Shown here: in pieces, positions 40,604 to 53,947 of the stretch
Layout of the letters: every line of letters begins with the position of its first letter
Position numbering within the stretch: position 1 is the stretch's first letter
From: Streptomyces sp. HUAS 15-9
Lineage (GTDB): Bacteria > Actinomycetota > Actinomycetes > Streptomycetales > Streptomycetaceae
Assembly (NCBI RefSeq): GCF_025642155.1
Contig: NZ_CP106798.1
Location: forward strand, 4,588,001-4,652,000
Direction of reading: 5' to 3'
DNA length: 64,000 nucleotides
The notes under the pieces: model-generated
Databases searched by the model: none
What the model saw: only the letters and a program-made list of their open reading frames with translations
What the model was told of the DNA's origin: nothing
Position numbers and translations under genes: made by a program

Positions 40604-40864
40604 TTATGCGGGCGGTTCGGTCTCTTCGGCGGGGCGCTTGGCTACGAAGGAGCCGAGGCCGACCTCAGCTCGGACGAGTCCCTCGGACTTGAGGTGGGCC
40701 AACGCCTTCTGCGCGGTCGAGGTCGCGATGCCGAACTCGGTAGAGAGTTCGACGACGGATGGCACTCGGGCGCCCATGGGGTACTCGCCGCTGGTGATCC
40801 GGGCGGTGATGGCCTCGGCTACTTGGCGCCAGACAGGGCGGGTGCGGTCAAGCTCGGGGGTCAT
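40604..40864 (-). CDS. Short GntR-type (YtrA-like) regulator
   Basis: An 86-residue protein holding only the GntR winged helix (QVAEAITARITSGEYPMGAR, VPSVVELSTEFGIATSTAQK, ALAHLKSEGLVRAEVGLGSF). There is almost no effector domain, as in the short GntR proteins common in Streptomyces mobile and regulatory loci. It is divergent from the small gene pair at 40993-41566, which it may regulate. Confidence 0.88.
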   Translation of the reverse strand: MTPELDRTRPVWRQVAEAITARITSGEYPMGARVPSVVELSTEFGIATSTAQKALAHLKSEGLVRAEVGLGSFVAKRPAEETEPPA

Positions 40865-40992
40865 GCAGTTGACGCTAAAACTCTGCGGTACACCGCGCGA
40901 CCGCGGTAGACCGCGAACGAACCGAAGCCCCGGCGACGGTTGCAGCCGTCCCGGAGCGTGGCCACCAGCTGAACCCGACTGGAGCTGATGAC

Positions 40993-41291
40993 GTGACCGG
41001 CCCTATCCGCCGCCTTGTCGCACGGGTGAGCCTCCTGCTCTTCCCGCCGGGACGGGCACGAGTACCGTACGCTGCGCCCCTCGCCGCCCCGTGCCGATTC
41101 CGCCCATGCCCCTCCCGCGGCACCGCAGCCCCTACGGTCTCGACACGCCGCTCGACGCCACCGACACCAGGGCCGTACGACCGTACGTGACCGCTCATGA
41201 ACAGCGGCAGCGGCGCCGGGAGTTGGCCTCGGCCGTGTTGGGGCAGGACATGCCTGGTCCGTACTGGATCCAGGGGCTGGAGGCCGCGTGA
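40993..41291 (+). pseudogene. Small conserved Streptomyces gene, apparently frameshifted near 41040
   Basis: A GTG at 40993 starts MTGPIRRLVARVSLLLFPPG. In a second frame a likely continuation runs PAGTGTSTVRCAPRRPVPIP, HRSPYGLDTPLDATDTRAVR and ends VLGQDMPGPYWIQGLEAA at a TGA (41289-41291) that overlaps the next start. The join falls at the CTCTTCCCGCCGG stretch. Both halves are of the kind that occur as one gene next to GntR genes in other Streptomyces, as I remember it. If there is no frameshift, a shorter gene may start at the GTG at 41091 or ATG at 41106. Confidence 0.5.
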
Positions 41292-41566
41292 GCGAGCCGC
41301 CGCGCCTGCTGCCCTGGACCGGCTCCGAGGGCAAGCCCTGCTATCTGATCACCGACGACCGTGACGGGCCGCTCTCTCGGCTGGCAGACGCCACGGAGTC
41401 CGTCCAGCTCGGTATGGGCGGCCAACTCCTGGCCCACGCCCGTGAAATCCTGCCGGACACTCCGCCCGGCGAACTCCGCTTCCTCGCCGAGTGCTTGACC
41501 CACGCCCTCGACGACGCCCTCCGTGTCGCGGAGAGCCGGGGTCGGCGGCTGGGGCGGCTGAACTGA
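41288..41566 (+). CDS. Hypothetical protein coupled to the preceding small gene
   Basis: A 92-residue protein whose GTG overlaps the previous TGA (GTGA). It reads LLPWTGSEGKPCYLITDDRD, then SVQLGMGGQLLAHAREILPD, then AECLTHALDDALRVAESRGR. Soluble, helical C-terminus, no catalytic motif. Proteins of this kind often follow a GntR gene in Streptomyces. Function unknown. Confidence 0.75.
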   Translation: MSEPPRLLPWTGSEGKPCYLITDDRDGPLSRLADATESVQLGMGGQLLAHAREILPDTPPGELRFLAECLTHALDDALRVAESRGRRLGRLN

Positions 41567-41587
41567 ACGGAGCTGTCCAGTGGCCGT

Positions 41588-41743
41588 GGGGCCGCCCGCT
41601 TCTCGGCCAGTGTCGTGCCTCCGCGAGGCGAGTCAAGGGCGCTCCCGTTCCGCTCCGCTCCACTCCCGCGTCGGCTGACGCCGATGGCCCTCCGGGCCAC
41701 CCTTGACACACCTCGCTCCACCACGGGGGAGAAGCGAGCGGGC
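41588..41743. repeat. Left copy of a ~140-bp inverted element flanking the 62-bp repeats
   Basis: This segment is the reverse complement, with scattered mismatches, of 42797-42931. Shared blocks in order are GGGCCGCCCGCTTCT, CCAGTGTCGTGC, CCGCGA, GGGCGCTCC, GATGGCCCT, CGGGCCACCCTTGAC and GAGAAGCGAGCG. It contains no convincing gene. The 480 bases to the right are also non-coding and very G-rich. Confidence 0.8.
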
Positions 41744-42225
41744 AGCCCGGGGAAAGTGGGCGCCTTACCGGTACCGGTCCCTTGGGCGCGCTGCGTTCAT
41801 GACGTTCGCTACGGGGCGCGGCCGCGCCTCGCCAGCACGCCGGGCGGGTTTGGCGGCGAGCGGCCGGTGGGTGGGTTTGGCGGCCAGCCCCAGGTGGGTG
41901 GGGTCGCGCCCGGTGGGTGGGAGATGGGGCCGCGCCCGGTGGGCCGGATGGGGCGAGTGGGGTGGGAGAGGCGGGGTGTAGGGGTGATTGGGCGTTTTGG
42001 GTCACGCCCCCGAGGGGGGTACCCGTCTGACCGCGCAATTTGCGAAGGGGCCGCCGGGGGCCCTGGCGCAAAACTGCCAATCATCGCCGGGGTGGGGGTG
42101 GTGAGACCTCTGTGCCTGTCGGGGGAGTCGCCGAGCGCGCGGTGTGCGTGTGCGGGCCGGGAGCGCGCAGGCCTCCTGCCGACCGATGGCCGCCAAGCTG
42201 GCCGGGTGCCCCCGCCCTGTGTCCG

Positions 42226-42690
42226 CGCCCCACCTCTCACCGGCCGCGGGTCGCTGGACCGGCCCGGTGTGCCGTCACCTGCCCCTGCGCCCCACCTCTC
42301 ACCGGCCGCGGGTCGCTGGACCGGCCCGGTGTGCCGTCACCTGCCCCTGCGCCCCACCTCTCACCGGCCGCGGGTCGCTGGACCGGCCCGGTGTGCCGTC
42401 ACCTGCCCCTGCGCCCCACCTCTCACCGGCCGCGGGTCGCTGGACCGGCCCGGCGTGCCGTCACCTGCCCCTGCGCCCCACCTCTCACCGGCCGCGGGTC
42501 GCTGGACCGGCCCGGCGTGCCGTCACCTGCCCCTGCGCCCCACCTCTCACCGGCCGCGGGTCGCTGGACCGGCCCGGCGTGCCGTCACCTGCCCCTGCGC
42601 CCCACCTCTCACCGGCCGCGGGTCGCTGGACCGGTCCGGCGTGCCGTCACCTGCCCCTGCGCCCCACCTCTCACCGGCCGCTCGCCGCCA
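42226..42690. repeat. 62-bp tandem repeat, seven full copies and a partial one
   Basis: Each unit begins CGCCCCACCTCTCACC and contains GGCCGCGGGTCGCTGG and CCGTCACCTGCCCCTG. Copies start at 42226, 42288, 42350, 42412, 42474, 42536, 42598 and 42660 (partial). Copies 1-3 have CGGTGTGCC, copies 4-7 CGGCGTGCC, and copy 7 also has a C-to-T change, so the array grew by stepwise duplication. Since 62 is not divisible by three, a reading frame rotates through all three phases without stops; I regard these open frames as artefacts. Confidence 0.95.
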
Positions 42691-42796
42691 ATCCCACCCG
42701 GCGTGCAGGCGAGGCGCGGTCGCGCCCGCCATCCCCGGCCCAGAACGCAGCCAACGCCCCACCGCAGACCCCGTCAGGCGGCCACCGCCCTTCCGG

Positions 42797-42931
42797 GCCG
42801 CTCGCTCGCTTCTCAAGCGTGCTGGAGTGAGCCGAGTCAAGGGTGGCCCGTAGGGCCATCGCCGAAGGCGACGCGGAGCGCCCTTTACTCGGGTCGCGGA
42901 AGCACGACACTGGCAAAGAAGCGGGCGGCCC
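42797..42931. repeat. Right copy of the inverted ~140-bp element
   Basis: Partner of 41588-41743 in inverted orientation. The pair encloses about 1.05 kb that includes the 62-bp repeats. Similarity is high enough (long exact blocks) to suggest that the two copies came from one mobile or duplicated sequence. Confidence 0.8.
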
Positions 42932-42991
42932 TCACAGTCGGCCCGAAGGGCCCTCGGCCCACGTAGACAGCAACGCCCCCAACCGCACGGC

Positions 42992-43080
42992 GACGCCCCC
43001 CACACGCAACGCCCCCCACACGCAACGCCCCCCACACGCAACGCCCCCCCACACGCAACACCCCACACACAACGCCCCCC
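42992..43080. repeat. Short 16-bp tandem repeat, about five degenerate copies
   Basis: Units of CACACGCAACGCCCCC with small changes, next to the terminator of the Fe-S oxidoreductase gene. The repeat unit includes one arm of that terminator (AACGCCCCC), so the array probably grew from it. No gene is seen between 42932 and 43126. Confidence 0.75.
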
Positions 43081-43104
43081 AACCCATCCAGGTCAGGGGG
43101 CGTT
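43071..43104 (-). terminator. Terminator of the Fe-S oxidoreductase gene
   Basis: AACGCCCCC paired with GGGGGCGTT across a 16-base loop, 23 bases after the stop at 43127. Confidence 0.7.
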
Positions 43105-43126
43105 GTCGTGCTCGCTCAGTGGCCGG

Positions 43127-45409
<2,283 letters not shown>

Positions 45410-45438
45410 TTAGGGGCTCCTCGGGCCTGCGAGGGACA

Positions 45439-45452
45439 TTACTAAGCGGTAA
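45439..45452. promoter_or_regulatory. TTAC-N6-GTAA operator upstream of the Fe-S oxidoreductase
   Basis: TTACTAAGCGGTAA is a dyad 30 bases upstream of the oxidoreductase start. Dyads of the TTAC…GTAA kind are bound by TetR-type fatty-acid regulators in actinobacteria, which fits a link to beta-oxidation. No regulator gene lies nearby. Confidence 0.45.
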
Positions 45453-45591
45453 CTTATGCAGTCCGTTCGACACTACCCGCATCATCCCTCGCACTGTAGC
45501 CAGGGGCGAGGTGATCTGGGTCGCTGAGGGACGCCTGAGCCGGACCGGCAATCCGATCGTGTTATTCATACCGAATTGCCTCATTCACCCC

Positions 45592-45597
45592 TAATTT
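45592..45597 (+). promoter_or_regulatory. -10 box of a leaderless promoter for the MraY-like gene
   Basis: TAATTT lies 6 bases before the GTG at 45604 with no ribosome site between, the same layout as several other genes in the window. Confidence 0.4.
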
Positions 45598-45603
45598 AGA
45601 GCC

Positions 45604-46641
45604 GTGCTCTACGGGATTCTCGCGGCCACCTCCGCCCTTCTGCTCACCGCGGTGCTCGCGGCGCTGCTGCGCGCGCCCGCACTGCGGGCCGGGATCGTCG
45701 AGCGGAGGCAGCCGGATCCGGCCCGACGCCGGCGGCCCGTGCCCCTGCTCGGGGGCGTGGCCGTGCTGTGCGCCACCTGTCTCGTCGCCGGGGTGGGCCA
45801 CTGGACGCGGGCCGCGCCGCTGGGAGACGGAGTCGGCAGGCTGCTGTTCGCGGGTGCCGGGGTCGCCCTGCTCGGGCTGGTCGCCGACGTGTGGCGGCTG
45901 CGGCCACGGGTGCTCGTCGCCGGTACGGCGGTGGCCGCCGCGTGTGTCGTGCCGTACGACGGGACCGGCGTGCCCGCGGGGATCCTGGCCGTGGGCTGGA
46001 TCGCCCTCGTCGCCTTCGCCTTCCGGGCGCTGGACCACGCCGACGGGCTCGCCGGCACGGTCGGGGTGATCACCGCCTTCGGGGTCGGCGCCTGCGCCGC
46101 GGCCGAGCTGATGGACGGGCTGGCCGTGCTGCTCAGCGTGCTCGCCGCCGCCCTCACCGGGTTCCTCATGCACAACTGGCATCCCGCGCGGATCGCCCTC
46201 GGCGCGTGCGGATCGTTGTTCACGGGGTTCGTGCTCGCCTCGGCCGCCGTGATCTCCCGGGCCGGGCACGGGCTCGGGGACAGCGCGGGCGTGCTGTTCT
46301 GCCTCACCGCCCTCGGCGCGGCCGACCTCGCGCTGGTGGCCGTGTCGAGGCGCATGGCCCGGCGCCCGCTCCTCAGACGCGGGCCCGACCATCTCGGCCA
46401 CCGGCTGCGGCGCCTCGGGCTCACCCCGCAGGGAACCGTCGTCCTGCTCGGCATCGGCGCCTTCTCCGGAGTGCTCGTCGGGGTGCTCGCCCACACCGGC
46501 TGGGCCGGGGACGGTGCCGTCCTCTGGGTGGCCGGCGGGGCGCTCGTGGTCGTACTTCTACTCCTTCGAATCCCTGTCTACGGGGTCCGTCGTATGGCAT
46601 CCACGCAGGTCACACGGCAGTTGCGTGTAAGGAACGGATAA
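45604..46641 (+). CDS. MraY/WecA-like membrane protein with altered catalytic motifs
   Basis: A 345-residue protein with about ten membrane helices in the order of the polyprenyl-phosphate glycosyl-1-phosphate transferase family. The conserved blocks are recognisable but changed. The DD motif reads LLGLVADVWRL (one Asp left). The NxxNxxDGxDGL block reads RALDHADGLAGT, and GDSGS reads ALGACGS. The final HxHH-type block reads RGPDHLGHRLRRLGL. Loss of Asp at several sites suggests a non-catalytic or altered enzyme. It sits just ahead of dnaK in the same direction, but dnaK has its own heat-shock operators in the gap. Confidence 0.75.
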   Translation: MLYGILAATSALLLTAVLAALLRAPALRAGIVERRQPDPARRRRPVPLLGGVAVLCATCLVAGVGHWTRAAPLGDGVGRLLFAGAGVALLGLVADVWRLRPRVLVAGTAVAAACVVPYDGTGVPAGILAVGWIALVAFAFRALDHADGLAGTVGVITAFGVGACAAAELMDGLAVLLSVLAAALTGFLMHNWHPARIALGACGSLFTGFVLASAAVISRAGHGLGDSAGVLFCLTALGAADLALVAVSRRMARRPLLRRGPDHLGHRLRRLGLTPQGTVVLLGIGAFSGVLVGVLAHTGWAGDGAVLWVAGGALVVVLLLLRIPVYGVRRMASTQVTRQLRVRNG

Positions 46642-46643
46642 GA

Positions 46644-46664
46644 GTTGAGTCGCTTTGACTCAGG
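46644..46664. promoter_or_regulatory. HAIR-like HspR operator 1 upstream of dnaK (imperfect)
   Basis: GTTGAGT-N7-ACTCAGG resembles the HAIR consensus CTTGAGT-N7-ACTCAAG with the outer bases changed. It lies 32 bases upstream of the perfect HAIR. Confidence 0.75.
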
Positions 46665-46672
46665 TCTGTTGA

Positions 46673-49236
<2,564 letters not shown>

Positions 49237-49269
49237 CGTAGACACCGAACGGAAGGAGGGACGTCGGGG

Positions 49270-50454
49270 ATGAGCACCAAGGACTTCATCGAGAAGGACT
49301 ACTACAAGGTCCTCGGCGTCCCCAAGGACGCCACCGAGGCCGAGATCAAGAAGGCCTACCGGAAGCTCGCCCGCGAGTTCCACCCGGACGCCAACAAGGG
49401 CAACGCCAAGGCGGAAGAGCGCTTCAAAGAGATCTCCGAGGCGAACGACATCCTCGGTGACCCCAAGAAGCGCAAGGAGTACGACGAGGCACGCGCCCTC
49501 TTCGGCAACGGCGGCTTCCGCCCGGGGCCGGGGGCGGGCGGCGGCTCCTTCAACTTCGACCTGGGCGACCTCTTCGGAGGCGGCGGCGCGGGCGGCGGCG
49601 CCCAGAGCCAAGGGGGCTTCGGCGGAGGCTTCGGAGACGTCCTGGGGGGCCTGTTCAACCGGGGCGGCGGCGCGGGCACGCGCACGCAGCCCAGGCGCGG
49701 CCAGGACATCGAGTCCGAGGTCACGCTGAGCTTCACCGAGGCCATCGAGGGCGCCACGGTCCCGCTGCGGATGTCCTCGCAGGCCCCGTGCAAGGCCTGC
49801 TCCGGCACCGGCGACAAGAACGGCACACCGCGCGTGTGCCCGACCTGCGTCGGCACGGGCCAGGTCGCGCGGGGTTCGGGCGGCGGCTTCTCGCTCACCG
49901 ACCCCTGCCCCGACTGCAAGGGCCGCGGGCTGATCGCCGAGCACCCCTGCATGGAGTGCAAGGGCAGCGGCCGCGCCAAGTCGTCCCGGACCATGCAGGT
50001 CCGCATCCCCGCGGGGGTGACGGACGGTCAGCGCATCCGGCTGCGCGGCAAGGGAGCCCCCGGCGAGCGGGGCGGCCCGGCGGGCGATCTGTATGTCGTC
50101 GTGCACGTCGGGGAGCACCCGGTGTTCGGACGCAAGGGCGACAACCTCACGGTGACCGTCCCGGTGACGTTCACCGAGGCGGCGCTCGGCGGCGAGGTCC
50201 GGGTCCCGACCCTCGGCGGCCCCGCCGTCACCCTGAAGCTGCCCGCGGGCACGCCCAACGGCCGCACCATGCGGGCGCGGGGCAAGGGCGCGGTCCGCAA
50301 GGACGGCACGCACGGGGACCTGCTGGTCACCGTCGAGGTGCGTGTCCCCAAGGACCTGTCGGGGAAGGCTCGAGACGCGCTCGAGGCGTATCGCGAGGCG
50401 ACCGCGGGCGAGGACCCGCGGGCCGAGCTGTTCGAGGCCGCGAAGGGAGCTTGA
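49270..50454 (+). CDS. dnaJ: Hsp40 co-chaperone DnaJ
   Basis: A 394-residue type I DnaJ with AAGGAGGGA upstream. The J domain carries HPD at 38-40, which activates DnaK ATP hydrolysis. A Gly/Phe-rich region (about 78-135) is followed by the zinc-binding domain with four CxxCxGxG motifs (CKACSGTG, CPTCVGTG, CPDCKGRG, CMECKGSG), then the two beta-barrel client-binding domains. 33 bases separate it from grpE. Confidence 0.98.
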   Translation: MSTKDFIEKDYYKVLGVPKDATEAEIKKAYRKLAREFHPDANKGNAKAEERFKEISEANDILGDPKKRKEYDEARALFGNGGFRPGPGAGGGSFNFDLGDLFGGGGAGGGAQSQGGFGGGFGDVLGGLFNRGGGAGTRTQPRRGQDIESEVTLSFTEAIEGATVPLRMSSQAPCKACSGTGDKNGTPRVCPTCVGTGQVARGSGGGFSLTDPCPDCKGRGLIAEHPCMECKGSGRAKSSRTMQVRIPAGVTDGQRIRLRGKGAPGERGGPAGDLYVVVHVGEHPVFGRKGDNLTVTVPVTFTEAALGGEVRVPTLGGPAVTLKLPAGTPNGRTMRARGKGAVRKDGTHGDLLVTVEVRVPKDLSGKARDALEAYREATAGEDPRAELFEAAKGA

Positions 50455-50459
50455 GAGTG

Positions 50460-50909
50460 ATGGACGGCCGTCGGCGTAACCCGTACGAACTGACCGAGGA
50501 GACCCCGGTCTACGTCATCTCGGTAGCGGCCCAGCTCTCCGGACTCCACCCGCAGACGCTGCGCCAGTACGACCGCCTGGGCCTGGTCTCCCCGGACCGC
50601 ACCGCGGGCCGGGGCCGCCGCTACTCGGCCCGTGACATCGAGCTGCTCCGTCAGGTGCAGGCGCTGTCCCAGGACGAGGGCATCAACCTGGCCGGCATCA
50701 AGCGCATCATCGAACTGGAGAACCAGGTCGCCGCACTCCAGTCCCGCGTCGCGGAACTGCAGGCGGCCCTGGACGGCGCGGCGGCCACGATGCAGCAGCG
50801 CGAGGCCGCCGTCCACGCCTCCTACCGCCGGGACCTGGTCCCGTACCAGGAGGTCCAGCAGACCAGCGCGCTGGTGGTGTGGCGGCCGAAGCGGCAGCAG
50901 AAGGACTGA
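50460..50909 (+). CDS. hspR: Heat-shock repressor HspR (MerR family)
   Basis: A 149-residue MerR-type repressor, starting at the ATG 5 bases after dnaJ (a GTG at 50457 is also possible). Winged helix: YVISVAAQLSGLHPQTLRQY, DRLGLVSPDRTAGRGRRYSA. A coiled-coil dimerisation helix follows (IIELENQVAALQSRVAELQA). The hydrophobic C-terminus (TSALVVWRPKRQQKD) is the part that contacts DnaK in this family. It represses the dnaK operon and clpB through the HAIR sites at 46696 and 56219, releasing them when DnaK is occupied by unfolded protein. Confidence 0.97.
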   Translation: MDGRRRNPYELTEETPVYVISVAAQLSGLHPQTLRQYDRLGLVSPDRTAGRGRRYSARDIELLRQVQALSQDEGINLAGIKRIIELENQVAALQSRVAELQAALDGAAATMQQREAAVHASYRRDLVPYQEVQQTSALVVWRPKRQQKD

Positions 50910-50922
50910 CGGACACCGATCC

Positions 50923-50962
50923 GCGAAAGGGGCCCGGAGGACATCCTCCGGGCCCCTTTCGC
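50923..50962 (+). terminator. Terminator of the dnaK operon
   Basis: GCGAAAGGGGCCCGGAGG, 4-base loop, CCTCCGGGCCCCTTTCGC: a perfect 18-bp stem 14 bases after the hspR stop. Confidence 0.95.
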
Positions 50963-51212
50963 ATGCGGGAGCGCGACAGCCGTGGCGGTCGCACGTCTGG
51001 CTGGGTTTATTCGGTCCTCTGATCGAGCCGGAAGGCGGTGCACGGCCGCCGTTGATCACGACTCGTGAGGATTGGGGTTGGTTGTACTGATCTTTGCCCT
51101 GCCGTGAACTTCCGTTGGGTGGAGGGTCCGTAAAGAGTGTTTGGAGGTGATTCCGCTCCACCTTCACAAGCGAAGCGGAGCGTGGTGTTGCGCACTCGTT
51201 AAGTAGTTCGGC

Positions 51213-51242
51213 TTGACGCCGGGTGTTGCGGCCGCGTTGTCT
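51213..51242 (+). promoter_or_regulatory. Putative promoter of the sugar-binding lipoprotein gene
   Basis: TTGACG (51213-51218), 18-base spacer, TTGTCT (51237-51242), 60 bases before the ATG at 51304. The -35 is good; the -10 is weak. Confidence 0.4.
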
Positions 51243-51303
51243 TTTCAGACATCTGGGTCGCAAGCAGCCCTACCTCCGGAACGCACCTGAAGTGAGCCCC
51301 CGA

Positions 51304-52410
51304 ATGCGTCGTATCGCCATATCTGTGGCAGCCTCCACGATGACCCTCTCGCTCGCCGGCTGCGGCGTGCTGAACGCTTCGGGGAGTTCGACCGACGCAA
51401 GCCCGACCAAGGGCAACGACCTCACGGTGGGGCTTCTGCTGCCGGAGACGGCGAACACGCGGTACGGGAAGTTCGACTACCCCATCATCAAGGACAAGGT
51501 CGCCGAGCTCACCAAGAAGCAGGGCAGGGTCGAGTACGCCAACGCCGGCGCGAGCGCCGACAAGCAGTCTCAGCAGATGCAGCAGATGATCGACGACAAG
51601 GTCGACGTCATCCTGCTCGACGCGGTCGACTCGCACGCCATCGCGGGCGATGTGAAGAAGGCGAAGGACGCGGGCATTCCGGTCATCGCGTACGACCGTC
51701 TCGCCGAGGGTCCGATCGACGCGTACATCTCCTTCGACAACGAGCTCGTCGGCGAGGTGCAGGCCCGCACCCTGCTGGACGCCCTGGGGTCGGGCGTCGA
51801 CACCTCCGACAAGGTCGTCATGGTGAACGGCTCGCCGACCGACCCGAACGCGAAGCAGTTCAAGCAGGGTGCCCTCTCCGAGCTGAACGGCAAGGTGACG
51901 ATCGCGGAGTCGTACGACACCAAGGACTGGAAGCCGGAGAACGCCACGGCCGAGATGACCGAGGCGATCAACAAGATCGGCAAGAACAACATCGCCGCCG
52001 TCTACTCCGCCAACGACGGCATGGCGTCCGGTGTCATCACGGCCCTCAAGGCCGCGGGCGTCACCGACATGCCGCCGATCACCGGCCAGGACGCCGAGCT
52101 GGCCGGCGTGCAGCGGATCGTCATCGGCGAGCAGTACATGACCGTCTACAAGTCCTACCCGGCTGAGGCCGAGAGCGCCGCCGAGATGGCCGTGGCCAAG
52201 GTCCAGGGCAGGGACATCCAGTTCGACGCCCTCACCCAGGACCGCGTCGACAGTCCCACCAACAAGGACATCCCGGCCCAGCTCGTCACCGTGACCGCCC
52301 TGACGAAGGCCAACATCAAGGACACGGTCATCGCGGACGGCATCTACAAGATCTCCGACATCTGCACCCCCAAGTACAAGGCGGCCTGCGCGACCGCGGG
52401 CCTCAAGTAG
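51304..52410 (+). CDS. Sugar ABC transporter substrate-binding lipoprotein (XylF/RbsB-like), orphan
   Basis: A 368-residue lipoprotein from the ATG at 51304 (MRRIAISVAASTMTLSLAGC, acylated Cys at 20). The mature protein is a type I periplasmic-binding fold: LTVGLLLPETANTRYGKFDY, IDDKVDVILLDAVDSHAIAG, AGIPVIAYDRLAEGPIDAYI, then YSANDGMASGVITALKAAGV with PPITGQDAELAGVQRI. This order matches xylose/ribose-type binding proteins. No permease or ATPase gene is adjacent, so the transporter must be encoded elsewhere, or the protein works as a sensor. Confidence 0.92.
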   Translation: MRRIAISVAASTMTLSLAGCGVLNASGSSTDASPTKGNDLTVGLLLPETANTRYGKFDYPIIKDKVAELTKKQGRVEYANAGASADKQSQQMQQMIDDKVDVILLDAVDSHAIAGDVKKAKDAGIPVIAYDRLAEGPIDAYISFDNELVGEVQARTLLDALGSGVDTSDKVVMVNGSPTDPNAKQFKQGALSELNGKVTIAESYDTKDWKPENATAEMTEAINKIGKNNIAAVYSANDGMASGVITALKAAGVTDMPPITGQDAELAGVQRIVIGEQYMTVYKSYPAEAESAAEMAVAKVQGRDIQFDALTQDRVDSPTNKDIPAQLVTVTALTKANIKDTVIADGIYKISDICTPKYKAACATAGLK

Positions 52411-52721
52411 CCGACGGTCAATGCGGCGGCGCGTGAGGCGTTCACCCGCGCGGGTGGGGCGCGCACGCCGGGGCGTGCCCTTCGCCGGAGGTCCGGGCCG
52501 GATCGGTTCCGGCCATATGGCTGCGTACCGCGCCGATGCCACCCGTGACCATGGGCTCACCACCGTCAGCTTGTTGCAACGGGAGGGGAGGAGGCCGGGA
52601 GGGAAGGGGTGATACCGGCGGTTTACGGCGGCCATGGCGTGGAGAGCCGTGTTGCGGAGCCGGATCCGTCCGCGCATAGTTGCGCCACGGAAGTGGCAGC
52701 AAACCGGGGGTGGAATGGGCG

Positions 52722-53768
52722 ATGGCCGGGCACGGAACGGAGGAGCATCCACACGGTGCCGACCGACTGTGCGAGGCCGGGGATCGCGTGTATTCCCGGG
52801 CCGTACGGCGGGGCCGGGTGCCGCGCACGGACGCCGGGCCGGTGCCCTGCCTCCTTGAGCTCGCCCTGCTCCACCCCGACCCCGACGACATGGACTGGCT
52901 GGTGCCGACCTCCCCGCAGGAGGTCATGACCCGGCTGCTGCGCGGGGTGTACGACGAGGTCAGGGACAGCCAGCGGCGGGTGGGTTCGGCGGTGGCGGCC
53001 GTCGAGTGGTACGCCGGTCTCGGGCGCCAGCTCCAGGCCTCGGCTGCGCCCTCGACGGAGGGCACGGCGATCCGTGTGCTGGACGGGCTGTCCCGGATCC
53101 AGGCCGCGATGGACGAGGCGACCGAGGCGTGTACGACCGAGGTGCTGACGGTGCAGCCCGGCGGCATCCGGCGGGAGGCCGAGCTCACCGAGGGCCTGCA
53201 CCGCGCGGTGGCGCTGCGCGGCCGGGGCGTGCGCATGCGCGACCTGTACACGCACGTGGCCCGGCACGGCCAGGGCCTGCTCAACTACCTGGAGCTGATG
53301 GGCGACGCGGTCGAGGCCCGTACCCTCGACGAGGTCATCGACCGGCTGATCCTCTTCGACCGCACGGTCGCCTTCATCCCGGCGAACGCCGACCGCACGA
53401 TGGCCCTGGAGCTGCGTCACCCGGCGGTGGTCGAGTACCTGGTGACGGTCTTCGAGCGGCTGTGGCGCCTCGCGGTCCCGCTGACGGCCGCGCTGCCCGA
53501 CACCGGTATCGAGGGCATCTCCCACCGCGAGCAGTCCATCGCCGCGCTGCTGGCGGAGGGCCACCAGGACGCGGTGATCGCCGAGCGCCTGGGCATCAGC
53601 GTCCGCACCTGCCGGGCCCACATCGCCCGCCTGTCGGAGACTCTGGGCGCGGTGAGCCGTACCCAGCTGGGCGTACGGATAGCCCAGGTCGGCCTGGACG
53701 GCCCCCCACGCACCGTCGACATGCCCGCGGTCCCCGTTCCGGACCAGGAATCCCCGAGTGTGCGCTGA
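52722..53768 (+). CDS. LuxR-type regulator with TrmB-like sensor region (paralogue 1)
   Basis: A 348-residue regulator; GGGGGTGGA precedes the ATG by 9 bases. The last 60 residues are a GerE/LuxR helix-turn-helix (ISHREQSIAALLAEGHQDAV, IAERLGISVRTCRAHIARLS). The N-terminal 280 contain a helical region and a segment (VLTVQPGGIRREAELTEGLH, RDLYTHVARHGQGLLNYLEL, VAFIPANADRTMALELRHPA) like the TrmB/phospholipase-D-type sensor fold. No phosphoacceptor domain. It faces the paralogue at 53948 tail to tail. Confidence 0.85.
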   Translation: MAGHGTEEHPHGADRLCEAGDRVYSRAVRRGRVPRTDAGPVPCLLELALLHPDPDDMDWLVPTSPQEVMTRLLRGVYDEVRDSQRRVGSAVAAVEWYAGLGRQLQASAAPSTEGTAIRVLDGLSRIQAAMDEATEACTTEVLTVQPGGIRREAELTEGLHRAVALRGRGVRMRDLYTHVARHGQGLLNYLELMGDAVEARTLDEVIDRLILFDRTVAFIPANADRTMALELRHPAVVEYLVTVFERLWRLAVPLTAALPDTGIEGISHREQSIAALLAEGHQDAVIAERLGISVRTCRAHIARLSETLGAVSRTQLGVRIAQVGLDGPPRTVDMPAVPVPDQESPSVR

Positions 53769-53947
53769 GACAACGGAGTTGGGGGATATGCATGTCCCTG
53801 TGCAGCGGCTCGTACTGCCGCACCAGCCCGCCCCCGCACCGGAGCTCGTCCGTGACACATGCCCGGGAGACGCGCACCAGACCTTCAGGGCGCCGGGCAA
53901 CCGGCCCTGGTGCAGCGCCAGTTCGTGCACGTGCCGTCAGGCCCCGC

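Noticed and set aside
42226..42690. Possible CRISPR array
   Set aside because: Units are contiguous 62-bp tandem copies without unique spacers, and no cas genes are present.
41615..42966. Pro-rich open frames through the 62-bp repeats
   Set aside because: The unit length is not a multiple of three and has no stop in any frame, so all three frames stay open by chance. No ribosome site or conserved flanking domain.
52411..52721. Regulatory RNA or riboswitch after the sugar-binding gene
   Set aside because: Some GC-rich hairpins but no conserved aptamer-like pattern and no terminator with a T run; left unannotated.
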